This document shows, in pieces, positions 1-11,200 of a stretch of DNA of 64,000 bases. Origin of the DNA: Bacteroidota bacterium (GTDB taxonomy: Bacteria > Bacteroidota > Bacteroidia > Chitinophagales > Saprospiraceae); NCBI GenBank assembly GCA_029781865.1, contig JAKOVW010000090.1:96355-160354 (forward strand), given 5' to 3'. The notes beneath the pieces were generated by a model. It was not told where the DNA came from, made no database searches, and saw only the letters and a list, made by a program, of their open reading frames with translations. The translations under genes were made by a program, and so were the position numbers. Each line of letters opens with the position of its first letter. Position 1 is the first letter of the stretch.

Positions 1-2831
1 TTTCATATGGAAAGTGTTGTTTTAACAAAGGGAAATTGGATTTTTATAGAGGTGAGTATTTAAAATCTGAAAAATGGTATCTTGAATATAGTTCGATAAT
101 AGCCCGCTTAAATGGTGAAGATAATATGGATTATGCCTGGTCTCTGAATGACTTGGGTCAATTATACAGTGCATTGGGACAGTTTGATAAAGCAGAAGCA
201 ATGCACATCAAATCGAAAGAAATTATTGGAAAAATACGGGGGTTTAATCATCCGGACTATGCCTGGAGTTTGAATGACCTTGCCGTCGTCTACCGCAACA
301 TGGGTGCTTATGAAAAAGCAGAACCCCTTTACCTTGATGCTAAATTAATTCGCGAAAAAACATTGGGTAAAAACCATACGGATTATGCGTGGAGTTTAAA
401 CAACCTCGCGAACTTATATAATTTTATGGGCTCTTTTGAAAAAGCCGAACCTCTTTATCTGGCTGCTAAAGGCATTTGGGAGAATCTGTTCGGGAAAGAA
501 AATGAGAATTATGCTTCCGTTCTCAATAATCTCGCTTCGCTTTATTTTAATATGGCTGTATATGGCAAAGCTGAGCCCTTATTTTTAGAATCCTGTAACT
601 TACGTGAAAAGCTTTTGGGTAAAAACAATCCGGATTATGCCGGGAGCTTGAATAATCTGGCTTCGTTATATATGGAAATGGGCAATTATCAAAAAGCAGA
701 GCCTTTGTTTCTGGAATCTAAATCAATCAGAGAAAAGATCTATGGTAAGAATCATGCGGAATATGCGAATCTTTTGGGTAACTTAGGTATTTTATATAAT
801 CGTATGGCGAACTATGAAAAATCGGAAGCCTATTTTTTAGAATCAAAATCAATTTGGGAAATTGCAGTAGGCTTGGAGCACCCTGATTATGCAACGAGTA
901 TATTTAATCTAGCTAACTTTTATCTGGAATTAAATCAATTGGATAAGGCTGAACCCTTGCTATTGAAATCCTATTCAATTCGTGAAAAATCGCTTGGAAT
1001 GGAGCATCCTGATTGCACTGAAAATCAAAGAGTCCTTTCAAAGTTATTCGTATTGCGGGGAAAAATCGCGGAAGCAATACCAATTATAAAAACGGTATCC
1101 AGACAGCACGAAGCGGAGTTATTAAAAGCAATCACCTATCTTTCAGAGCATGAGCTTACCGAGTTTATCGATACGTATCAATATCAAGAAGATGAATTGG
1201 GTACTTATTATGCCTGCCCGAATTCGCCAAATTGTCTATACACAGGCGATCTGGCCTCAATAGCTTATGATCATGCCTTGTTTTATAAAGGATTCCTGCT
1301 TTCAGCAGCTGTTCGTTTAAAAACACTTGCGGAATCAACAAAAGAATCCAAAGAGATCTATTTAAAATTGAAAAGTTATCGTCGCCGTTTGGCAAATGAA
1401 TATGCGCTTCCAATCGATGAACGAACCAATGTAGCAGAGTTGGAAGCGAAAGAGAACGAAACAGAAAAGGAACTTACCGTTATGGTATCCGGATATGCAG
1501 AGGCCCGTCGCCAGGTCAATTGGCAGGATGTTCAAAACGCACTTCAGAAAAACGAAGCGGCCATTGAATTCGTCCACTTTAAAGTGAACTTTCCACGGAT
1601 AAAAGATAGCATCATGTACGTGGCGTTATTGGTAAAGAAGGATGTAAAACAACCGATATTGATTTCCATGTTTGAAGAGAAGTCCATTGATTCACTTTTG
1701 CATACATCACCGGAGCGCAAATCAGATTATGTAAATGGATTGTACACATTGGCTGGTCGTGGCGCAGTTTCAATGGAGACGCCTAAAAAGTCATTGTATG
1801 AAATGATCTGGAAACCGTTGGAAATGCATCTTGAAGGAATCAATTCCGTTTATTTTTCTCCAAGTGGATTGTTGCATAGAATTAATTTAGATGCTATTCC
1901 GGTTACTGAAACAGAAACACTGGCAGACAAATACAAATTGATTCAGTTAAACAGTACTCGTCAGTTAGTGATTCCTGATCAGATCAGAAGTATTAATAAC
2001 GAAGCGATATTATATGGAGGCATTCAGTATGAAACCGACTCTACAGCTCGTGTTGATGAACTTTCACTTGCAAGCAGATCCAGGGGACAATTATCAAATA
2101 ATGCAGTTAACGCTACATTACGTGGAGGTAGTTGGAATTATTTAGCAGGAACAGAACGGGAAGTCAATTCGATTGAAAAAATAATCGAGGGTGCCGGAAT
2201 CAAGGTGAGATTGGAGAAAGCTTCAGAAGCCACTGAAGAGTCGTTTAAAAATATCGGATCAAATAATGCTCCATCTGCAGGAATATTGCACGTCGCAACG
2301 CACGGATTTTTTTTCCCGGATCCAAAAGAAAAAGCCGGCAGTTCTCAGTTGGCGGTTGGCAGTCAGGAGCCGGTATTTAAGATAAGTGATCAGCCTATGT
2401 TGCGTTCCGGATTAATCCTGGCAGGAGGAAATGCTGCCTGGCAGGGAAAACAAACTGTGGAAGGAAAGGAAGATGGAATTCTCACCGCTTATGAAATATC
2501 ACAAATGAATTTATCCAACACACAGTTGGTTGTATTGTCAGCTTGTGAAACTGGTTTGGGAGATATACAAGGTAATGAAGGTGTGTATGGATTGCAACGT
2601 GCCTTCAAAATAGCCGGTGCAAAATATCTCATAATGAGTTTGTGGCAGGTTCCGGACAAACAAACGTCTTTGTTAATGACTACTTTTTATAGAAAATGGC
2701 TGGGAGCCGAAGGTCCCGGCAAGGGCGGGAATAAAATGACAATTCCCAATGCATTTCATGCAGCTCAAAAGCAATTGCGCGAGAATGGCCTTGATCCATT
2801 CAATTGGGCCGGATTTGTGTTGGTTGAGTAA
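1..2831 (+). CDS. TPR-CHAT protein, paralog 1 (5' end outside window)
   Basis: Listed ORF starts at TTG 36, but the frame is open to the window edge (SYGKCCFNKGKLDFYRGEY...) and that stretch aligns with paralog 3 (SFGNACHNHGRIMLTKSEY). About 42-aa TPR units; CHAT His/Cys motifs ILHVATHGFFF and LSACETGLGD. Confidence 0.93.
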   Translation, partial: SYGKCCFNKGKLDFYRGEYLKSEKWYLEYSSIIARLNGEDNMDYAWSLNDLGQLYSALGQFDKAEAMHIKSKEIIGKIRGFNHPDYAWSLNDLAVVYRNMGAYEKAEPLYLDAKLIREKTLGKNHTDYAWSLNNLANLYNFMGSFEKAEPLYLAAKGIWENLFGKENENYASVLNNLASLYFNMAVYGKAEPLFLESCNLREKLLGKNNPDYAGSLNNLASLYMEMGNYQKAEPLFLESKSIREKIYGKNHAEYANLLGNLGILYNRMANYEKSEAYFLESKSIWEIAVGLEHPDYATSIFNLANFYLELNQLDKAEPLLLKSYSIREKSLGMEHPDCTENQRVLSKLFVLRGKIAEAIPIIKTVSRQHEAELLKAITYLSEHELTEFIDTYQYQEDELGTYYACPNSPNCLYTGDLASIAYDHALFYKGFLLSAAVRLKTLAESTKESKEIYLKLKSYRRRLANEYALPIDERTNVAELEAKENETEKELTVMVSGYAEARRQVNWQDVQNALQKNEAAIEFVHFKVNFPRIKDSIMYVALLVKKDVKQPILISMFEEKSIDSLLHTSPERKSDYVNGLYTLAGRGAVSMETPKKSLYEMIWKPLEMHLEGINSVYFSPSGLLHRINLDAIPVTETETLADKYKLIQLNSTRQLVIPDQIRSINNEAILYGGIQYETDSTARVDELSLASRSRGQLSNNAVNATLRGGSWNYLAGTEREVNSIEKIIEGAGIKVRLEKASEATEESFKNIGSNNAPSAGILHVATHGFFFPDPKEKAGSSQLAVGSQEPVFKISDQPMLRSGLILAGGNAAWQGKQTVEGKEDGILTAYEISQMNLSNTQLVVLSACETGLGDIQGNEGVYGLQRAFKIAGAKYLIMSLWQVPDKQTSLLMTTFYRKWLGAEGPGKGGNKMTIPNAFHAAQKQLRENGLDPFNWAGFVLVE

Positions 2832-3206
2832 TGAAATAATGACTTTCATAGAAATCCAATCACAATAATGTGTTTCCTGAATAAATTGCCGGCCTGATAA
2901 AATTATATATTATAGAAGTAGTCGATATCCTATTAAAAAAGAAAATTTGTCTTGTTTTTTAAAACACAACAGCCGGTTCTCATTAACTTCATCAATTTGA
3001 TTTATTTCTCAATTCGGTTAGACATGTAGTGCAGGCAGTTATGAAGAAGTATTTCGGATAGAAAATTATCTCACGAGTGAATTTTGATTTTCTGGCGACT
3101 TATTTCTTCGAATAAGATTAGTTCCGGATTTAAATTAAATGCAATTTAAATTCAGATTCAAGGCATAAAAAATTTAGGGTATATTTAGCTGTTGGGATTT
3201 TTAGAA

Positions 3207-3239
3207 TTGAGGATAAAAAGCTATATTTGCCTATTCCAC
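3207..3239 (+). promoter_or_regulatory. Bacteroidota-type promoter candidate (TTG ... TATATTTG)
   Basis: TAnnTTTG match at 3232-3239 with a TTG about 22 nt upstream, ahead of the ORF at 3281. Confidence 0.4.
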
Positions 3240-3280
3240 TTTTAATTCAATAAGTCATTCATCAATTCGAACTACCGGGT

Positions 3281-4561
3281 ATGTATAAAATCTTACAATT
3301 AGGACTTATTATTGTCACTTCAGTAACTTATTTTCCATTGGGTGCACAATCTTCCAAATGTGTAACGATGGAAATTCATAAAAAAAGGATGCTAGAACAT
3401 CCGGATCTAAAAGATCAGATGATAAAAAATGAACTTGCAACTCAGCAATGGCTTGCTGCTCATTCAGCATTGAGTCGTACTGAAAAGCAGATTATAAAAA
3501 TTCCGGTTGTTTTTCATATCATTTGGCATGATTCCATTGAAAATGTCAGTGATCGGCAAGTGTATTCGCAGTTGGATGTGCTGAATGCGGATTACCGATT
3601 AATGAATAAGGACTCATTGCCGGTTCAGCATCCTTTTCACAAATTTATTGGCGATGCGGGTATTGAGTTTTGTCTGGCCACCATTGATCCTAATGGTAAT
3701 CCTACTTCGGGTATTACAAGGACGTATACCTCTGTGACCAGCTGGTTGGAGAATTCATTAAAGGATATTAAATCAACAGCAAAAGGGGGGCATGATAATT
3801 GGTTGCCAACACAGTATTTAAATATATATGTAGTAAATATGCAGGGAGAAACGCTCGGGTTTGCAAGTTTCCCCGATGAATTGGTGATGGCTCCCGAACA
3901 GGATGGTGTTGTAATCCGTTATGAAGCCTTCGGAACCATAGGTACAGCTGGTGCAAAAAATTTTGAAACCGCTAATAAAGGAAGGACAGCTACTCATGAA
4001 GTAGGCCATTGGTTGAATCTTATTCATATCTGGGGAGATCAAATATGTGGTGATGACAAGGTTGCTGATACGGCTCCTGCTGTCGATGAAAATAAATTCT
4101 GCCCGGTATTTCCACAACGCCCAAACAATAAATGTGGATCTGATGCGAATGGTGAAATGTATATGAATTATATGGACTATGTCGAGGATAGCTGTATGGC
4201 AATGTTTACTGCCGGGCAGACCGCCAGAATGAATGCCGCTATTAACATGTTCAGATCATCGCTATTGAATTCTAAAGCTTGTACGATAACAAGTCTTCAT
4301 GAGGATAATAAGTCCAGCTTGGTAATTTCAGTATTTCCAAATCCCAATAGTGGAATTTTTACATGCAGCATAAATCAAACATTAAGTTCTAATAGTGCTT
4401 TGAGTCTTTATAATTCTTTAGGTATAGAGATGAAAAAGCAGCAAGTCATTGCATACGGTGATATTAAGTTCAACTTTGCCGAAATGCCATCAGGTATATA
4501 TTATCTTATGCTTAAGGATAAGTCAAAGTCAATTATTCAGAAAGTAATTGTGAATAAATAA
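3281..4561 (+). CDS. M43 (pappalysin/cytophagalysin-like) zinc metalloprotease with T9SS C-terminal domain
   Basis: HEVGHWLNLIHIWGD (HExxHxxxxxH); C-terminal VFPNPNSGIFTCSI...GIYYLMLKDKSKSIIQKVIVNK resembles a T9SS type A sorting domain; N-terminal signal-like segment. Confidence 0.88.
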   Translation: MYKILQLGLIIVTSVTYFPLGAQSSKCVTMEIHKKRMLEHPDLKDQMIKNELATQQWLAAHSALSRTEKQIIKIPVVFHIIWHDSIENVSDRQVYSQLDVLNADYRLMNKDSLPVQHPFHKFIGDAGIEFCLATIDPNGNPTSGITRTYTSVTSWLENSLKDIKSTAKGGHDNWLPTQYLNIYVVNMQGETLGFASFPDELVMAPEQDGVVIRYEAFGTIGTAGAKNFETANKGRTATHEVGHWLNLIHIWGDQICGDDKVADTAPAVDENKFCPVFPQRPNNKCGSDANGEMYMNYMDYVEDSCMAMFTAGQTARMNAAINMFRSSLLNSKACTITSLHEDNKSSLVISVFPNPNSGIFTCSINQTLSSNSALSLYNSLGIEMKKQQVIAYGDIKFNFAEMPSGIYYLMLKDKSKSIIQKVIVNK

Positions 4562-4715
4562 GCGGGTATCAATGTGGATTAAAGGATACAAATCAATAGG
4601 GCATTAAAACATCTCAATGTAGGAGTAAAAAATCGGCCATAAATAAGTTGATTGTTTTTTACAAATCATGAAAGCATCAGATCGGGCCATATAAATTTGG
4701 ATTTCAATTTAAAAT

Positions 4716-7700
4716 ATGTCGCGCGCTATCCGAATTATAAGTTTAAGTCTTTTTTCTGCTGGCCTGTTTTCACAGCAAGAAGATTCATTAAACCTCGTAA
4801 AGGAAATTCCGGAGAAAATCAAAATGGCTCAGGATTTCTTTTCTGGTAACAAAAAAGAAGAGGCTGACCGTATACTTATGCAATTAGAGCATATTTCTGA
4901 TAATATGTTGAATGTTGACACAATGCAATATGCAAATAGTCTGAATCTGGTTGCTAAGGCTTATACAAGTTTGGGTGAATTCTCAAAGGCGCAGCAGTCG
5001 TTTCTAAAATCCAATAAATTTATCATCAAGGGCCGATACAAGAATGATTCTTTATTTTCTGTAAATCTGGGAGAATTGGCCAGGCTTTTTTATTACCAAA
5101 GGAATTATGACAGTGCCAGTTTATACATAAAAAAAGCAATTGGAATTCAGGAAAAGGCAATTGGAAAAACTGCTATTGCATACGCTTTAAGTTTGTGTAT
5201 TCGTGCAAATGTCGAGGTGGATTTGGGTGATTATGAAAAAGCAAGAGATTTGGCTGAAGAATCAAAAAAAATTCTCGAAAATAAAACAGAGAAAAATACT
5301 ATGTATTATGCCAACAACCTTACGATATTGGCAAAAGCTTACTCCTATTTAAGTGATTTCACGATTGCAGAACCCATGTTGTTGGAAGCAATTGAAATGC
5401 AAAGTAAACTAGATCAATTAAACAGTCTGGATCATGCGCGCACTTTGGTGACCCTGGCAAATTTGTATGTAGATAATGGAAATTATGAACGTGCAGAGCC
5501 CTTGTTTTCGAATGCACTCTCCATTGTGGAGAAAATAATGGGAAAGCAAAATCTTTTATATTCAGCTGTTTTAAGTGATTATGCCCTTTTACTAAGACTT
5601 ACGGGTCAGTTGGAAAAAGCCGAGCCAGCATTGTTGCATGATAAATTGATTTGTGAATCAAATCTGGGAAGAAATCACTTAGATTATTCCACAGCTTGTA
5701 ACAATCTCGCATTATTCTATGAAGATGTTGGTAATTATGAAAAGGCCGAGCCCTTGTTTTTGGAAGCCAAAGAAATAACTGAGAAGACCATTGGAAAGGA
5801 CAAACCTGATTATTCTGCCATGCTGAATAACCTGGGTCATTTATATGAAAAAATGGGATTGTTTCATAAATCGGAATTACTTCATCAGGAGGACAGGAGT
5901 CTGTGTGCTAAAATATTAGGTAAATATCATCCGGATTATATTGCCAGCGTACATCATTTGGCTAATGTGTATTACGAGCAAGGTAAATTCAGGAATGCCG
6001 ATAGTTTATATGTCGAAGCGATATCAAAATGGAGAAAGTTATTAGGAAAATGGAATCCGGATTATGCTATGGGTCTATATTCATATGGAAAATTGCAATT
6101 AGCAACAGGTAATTATATCATGGCGGATTCTTTACTTAAGGAAGCCAAAATGATACAGGAAAAAGTGTTGGGTAGAGACCATGCTGATTATTTGAATACG
6201 TGCATAGAACTGTCAGAATTGTATGAAAGACAATTAAAATGGGATGAAGCTGAATTCATGCAGGAGGAAGTGGAGCGTATTCAGTTTTCGCATTTATCTA
6301 AAGCAGTTAGTTATTTATCTGTACTTGAATTGACTAAATACATCAGGACCTTTGAGCAAATAAATGATCAGCTATTTAGTGTTTTGATTCACCGGATGTT
6401 CAATCATTTCCCAACCGGAAAACTTTCAGAGCTGTGTTTTGACAATTTGTTGTTTTACAAAGGATTTTTATTGTCTTCTGCAAGCAAACTAAATGTGCTT
6501 GCAAATGCTTCTAAAGAGACCAGTGAATTAAACCAAAAGAGGAAAATGTATTTTCGCTCATTGGCAAAAGAATTTAGCAAGCCAATGAAAGACAGGGATA
6601 CCGTTGCAATCAATGATTTACAGGAAAAGGCAAATTCAATAGAAAAAGAGTTGGCAAAAAAAATTTCCGGTTATTCAGCTGCCAATTCGCAGGTTCGCTG
6701 GAAACAAATTCGTTCCATGTTAAAGCCGGATGAAGCGGTTATCGAATTTGTATCATTTCAAAAAACGTTTCCATTAGTATCAGATAGTATCATGTATGCT
6801 GCTATTATGTTGAGGCCAGGAACGGATTCTCCTGAGTATATTTTTCTTTGTGAGCACAATTCGTTGGATTCACTATTGCATTCGAATGGTGGTCGCAAAT
6901 CAGATTATGTAAATGAATTATATACTCTCTCAAATAGGGGAGCAGTATCCATGGAATCTCCACGAAGATCTTTGTATGAACTATTTTGGAAGCCGCTTGA
7001 TAGTCATTTATTGGGTGTTAAAACCATATACTTTTCAACCAGCGGGTTATTACATAGAATAAATCCGGATGCAATTCCCGTTTCCGAGACGGAAACACTC
7101 GCTGATCGATATCAACTCATACAATTGAACAGTACCAGACAACTGATCAATTCTGACAAAGTCGATACTTCAAATTTTGATGCAAGTTTGTACGGTGGAA
7201 TTCAGTTTGAAACAGATACAACTTTAAAAGACGAAAAAACATTATTGGCCTTTGAACCCATGAGTAACGATGTGAATTCTCCTTTAGAATTGAAAAACAG
7301 AGGAGGAACCTGGAATTATTTACCCGGCACAGATCGCGAAGTTAATGCGATAGGAATGATAATGAAAGCATCCGGTCTGCGTGTTATAATCTATAAAGGA
7401 AATGAAGCTTCAGAGGAGTCATTTAAAAATCTCGGTAACAACAATCATGCATCTCCTGGAATTATACATCTTGCTACGCATGGATATTTTTTTGCAGATC
7501 CGAAAGATAAAGTGGGCAGTTCTCAGTTGGCAGTTCCCAGTCAGGAGCCGGTATTTAAATTAAGTGATCATCCGATGCTGCGTTCCGGATTAATAATGGC
7601 CGGAGGCAATGCAGCCTGGCAAGGTAAACCATTACCAGAAGGAAAAGAAGATGGAATATTGACTGCATATGAAATATCACAACTGAATTTGTCCAACACA

Positions 7701-8009
7701 GAGTTGGTTGTTTTATCTGCATGCGAAACAGGATTAGGAGATATTCAAGGAAATGAAGGGGTCTATGGATTACAACGTGCATTTAAAATCGCTGGTGCAA
7801 AATATTTGATCATGAGTTTATGGCAGGTTCCCGATAAACAAACATCATTGTTGATGACAACTTTTTATAGGAAGTGGTTGGGAGCTGAAGGTCCCGCCAA
7901 AGGCGGGAAGAAAATGTCTATCCCCGATGCATTTCATGCGGCGCAAAAAGAATTAAGGGATCTGGGATTGGATCCTTATCAGTGGGCTGGGTTTGTGTTG
8001 GTGGAGTAA
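4716..8009 (+). CDS. TPR-CHAT protein, paralog 2
   Basis: Signal-like N-terminus, TPR repeats, GIIHLATHGYFF and LSACETGLGD. Confidence 0.95.
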   Translation: MSRAIRIISLSLFSAGLFSQQEDSLNLVKEIPEKIKMAQDFFSGNKKEEADRILMQLEHISDNMLNVDTMQYANSLNLVAKAYTSLGEFSKAQQSFLKSNKFIIKGRYKNDSLFSVNLGELARLFYYQRNYDSASLYIKKAIGIQEKAIGKTAIAYALSLCIRANVEVDLGDYEKARDLAEESKKILENKTEKNTMYYANNLTILAKAYSYLSDFTIAEPMLLEAIEMQSKLDQLNSLDHARTLVTLANLYVDNGNYERAEPLFSNALSIVEKIMGKQNLLYSAVLSDYALLLRLTGQLEKAEPALLHDKLICESNLGRNHLDYSTACNNLALFYEDVGNYEKAEPLFLEAKEITEKTIGKDKPDYSAMLNNLGHLYEKMGLFHKSELLHQEDRSLCAKILGKYHPDYIASVHHLANVYYEQGKFRNADSLYVEAISKWRKLLGKWNPDYAMGLYSYGKLQLATGNYIMADSLLKEAKMIQEKVLGRDHADYLNTCIELSELYERQLKWDEAEFMQEEVERIQFSHLSKAVSYLSVLELTKYIRTFEQINDQLFSVLIHRMFNHFPTGKLSELCFDNLLFYKGFLLSSASKLNVLANASKETSELNQKRKMYFRSLAKEFSKPMKDRDTVAINDLQEKANSIEKELAKKISGYSAANSQVRWKQIRSMLKPDEAVIEFVSFQKTFPLVSDSIMYAAIMLRPGTDSPEYIFLCEHNSLDSLLHSNGGRKSDYVNELYTLSNRGAVSMESPRRSLYELFWKPLDSHLLGVKTIYFSTSGLLHRINPDAIPVSETETLADRYQLIQLNSTRQLINSDKVDTSNFDASLYGGIQFETDTTLKDEKTLLAFEPMSNDVNSPLELKNRGGTWNYLPGTDREVNAIGMIMKASGLRVIIYKGNEASEESFKNLGNNNHASPGIIHLATHGYFFADPKDKVGSSQLAVPSQEPVFKLSDHPMLRSGLIMAGGNAAWQGKPLPEGKEDGILTAYEISQLNLSNTELVVLSACETGLGDIQGNEGVYGLQRAFKIAGAKYLIMSLWQVPDKQTSLLMTTFYRKWLGAEGPAKGGKKMSIPDAFHAAQKELRDLGLDPYQWAGFVLVE

Positions 8010-8050
8010 AACTGAAAATTCAAAATACTTTGTTGAATATTAGGGAAATA

Positions 8051-8116
8051 CTCAATACTCAATGTCCAATATTCAATGCTCAATGATTAAATTTCAAAGT
8101 TCAATACGCAATGGGA
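8051..8116 (+). repeat. Degenerate short intergenic repeat (TCAATNCTCAATG-like)
   Basis: ctcaatactcaatgtccaatattcaatgctcaatg followed by ttcaatacgcaatg. Confidence 0.6.
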
Positions 8117-8176
8117 TGAGCACACAAGCACTCGCACCCAAATCCGAGTATAATTCAGATCACGTTCATTTAAGTC

Positions 8177-8207
8177 TTGTCTTTTTTTACATAAATAGTT
8201 AGTTTTG
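8177..8207 (+). promoter_or_regulatory. Bacteroidota-type promoter candidate (TTG-N20-TAGTTTTG)
   Basis: TTG at 8177-8179 and TAnnTTTG at 8200-8207, just upstream of the ATG at 8228. Confidence 0.55.
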
Positions 8208-8227
8208 CTACCGTAATACTTCGCTGG

Positions 8228-11200
8228 ATGAAATACGGATATCTATTTTTAATTGCACTATGCGTAACCGGTGCTTCTGCTCAATCTATTGATTCGATTG
8301 CATACAAACAAGTCGACAGCCTCGTTAAAGCGTCGAAGGGATTATTGGGCAAAAAAGAATTTATAAAGGCACTGGAATTAAACACCCGGGCTGAAGAGAT
8401 GGCTCTTTCGACCTTCGGAGAAATATCCGCAAGCTTTGGTAATGCTTGTCATAATCACGGAAGAATCATGCTTACCAAAAGCGAATATCCCGAAGCAGAA
8501 AAATGGTTATTAAAATCCAAGTCAATTTATGAGAAGACGATAGGGATTGTTCATACTGAATATGCAAATAACATCATTAATCTTGGAATTTTATACAAGG
8601 CTATAGGACAATACAAAAAGGCAGAACCTCTTTTTCTGAACGCGATAGCAATCCGTGAAAAAAAATTTGGAAAAGTTCATCCCGATTATGCTGCTAGCCT
8701 GAGTTATCTGGCAGGTTTATATTTGGAAATGGGACAGTACGAGAAGGTAGAATCACTCTATCTTGAAGTAAAAACAATTCGTGAAAAAACATTAGGAAAA
8801 AATCATCCCGATTATGCTGGGATTCTGACCAATTTAGCAAATTTTTATTACGCCACAGCACAATACGAAAAAGCCGAACTCTTTTTTTTGGAAGCCAAGG
8901 GAATACATGAAAAAGTTATAGGTAAATCTCATCTTTTTTACGCAATGAACCTGTACAATTTAGCAATTTTATATAAAGATATGGGACAGTATGAAAAAGC
9001 AGAATCCCTTTTTCTGGAAGCCAAAGAATTTTTTGAAAAAAATTTCAGCAAAGTTGATCCCAATTATGCTTCGTGTGTAAACAATCTTGCCCTTGTTTAT
9101 TTACATATGCGTCTTTACGAAAAAGCGCAATCCCATTATTTGGAAGCAATAGCCATCCAGGAAAAAATCCTGGGCAAAGATCATCCCGGATATGCTAAGA
9201 CCCTGAATAACCTGGCAAGTTTATACATGGATTTGGGGCAATATGAGAATGCGGAGACTCTTTATCTGGAAGCAAAAACCATTTTCGAAAAAACTTTTGG
9301 CTTAGTTCATCCGGTGTATGCAAGTAGCATGATAAATCTGGCTAATTTATATTGGGCAATGGGACAATACGAAAAAGCGGAGCCCCTTTATCTGGAAGCA
9401 AAGGCAATCCGTGAAAAAGTTTTGGGGAGGTCTCATCCAGATTATGCTGAAAGTCTGGGTGATTTGGCAAATTTGTACTATGTGATTGGCCAGTATGAAA
9501 ATGCGGAACTCTATTTTAATGGTGCCTTCGAACTTCAACAAAAGAACATATTATCAGCCCTGCATCATTTGTCAGAAAAAGAAATGAATCTTTACTTACA
9601 GATATTTAAGGATTACGAGAATGTTGGTTTTTCATTTATTCAAAACACTGGCGATAAAACAGCTGGCAGCAAAAAAGCTTATGATAATACCCTTTTTTAC
9701 AAGGGTTTTTTACTCCATTCGTCCATTCAAAGCAAGCAGCTTCTTGTGAAGGACACCGCAGTAGCGGCCAAATACAAGCTGCTCCGATCTTTGGGTGTTC
9801 AGTTATCAAAAGAATATTCGAAGCCAATTGCTGAACAAAAAGGAGTGAACGAACTGGAGGAAGAATCAAACCTTCTCGAAAAAGAGATTGCACGAACAGT
9901 TGCCGGTTATGAGCAGACAAGAAAACAGATAAGCTGGAAAGATGTGCAACAAAAACTTAAAACGGATGAAGCAGCTATAGAATTTGTAAATTATCAATAT
10001 AGATACAAGCACACAACTGACTCGGTGATGTATGCTGCGCTATTGATTAAGTCGGGAAGTATGCAGCCGAAGTTTATCTCCCTTTTCGAAGAAAAATCAC
10101 TTGATTCATTATTGCATTCCAAATCAGAGCGCAAAGCGGATTATGTTAATTCATTATACACGCTTGCTGATCGCGGTGCAGTCGGGATCGAAGCTCCTAA
10201 AAAATCATTACATGAATTACTCTGGAAACCCCTTGATAAAGAATTGATTGATATTAAAACTATCTATTTTTCTCCGGCAGGTTTATTACATCGGATCAAC
10301 CTGGATGCAATACCCATTTCAGAGACTGAAACACTTGCCGACAAATATCAACTGATTGAATTAAATAGTACCCGTGAATTGGTCCTACCGGATCTGGTTA
10401 AACCAGAGGATCATAATGCCATTTTATTTGGTGGCATTCAATTTGAACAAGATAGTACGATTCAAATTGAAGAACCATTAATTGCATCCCGATCGAGAGG
10501 AGAATTGTCATTTAATAATATGGATTCTACTTTAAGAGGTGGATCATGGAATTATCTCGCGGGCACGGAACGCGAGGTGAATTCCATTGAAAAAATCTTG
10601 CTAGATGCTGGAGTAAAAACCACTTTAAAAAAAGGATATAGCGCTTCAGAGGGATTCTTTAAAAGTATGGGTGAAAATAATGCAGCTTCACCCAGAATAT
10701 TGCACGTCGCAACCCATGGATATTTTTTTCCAGATCCGAAAGCGAAAGTGGGTAGTTCTCAGTTGGCAGTTCCCAGTCAGGAGCCGGTATTTAAGATAAG
10801 TGATCATCCGATGCTGCGTTCCGGATTGATTATGGCCGGAGGTAATGCAGCCTGGCAAGGAAAACAATCGCTGGAAGGAAAAGAAGATGGAATTTTAACG
10901 GCATATGAAATATCACAAATGAATTTGTCAAACACAGAATTAGTTGTTTTATCTGCATGTGAAACAGGACTTGGAGACATACAGGGAAACGAAGGAGTAT
11001 ATGGTTTGCAACGTGCATTCAAAATTGCAGGGGTGAAGTATCTGATTATGTCGTTGTGGCAGGTTCCGGATAAGCAAACTTCCTTATTGATGACAACATT
11101 TTATAAAAAATGGCTAGGAACCGAAGGTCCTTCTAAAGGTGGCAATAAAATGTCGATACCCGATGCATTTCATGCGGCGCAAAGAGAATTAAGGGATATG

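Noticed and set aside
10804-11022. Antisense ORFs across the conserved CHAT 3' ends (also 7555-7782)
   Set aside because: Recur in the same place because the sense strand is conserved; no independent coding evidence.
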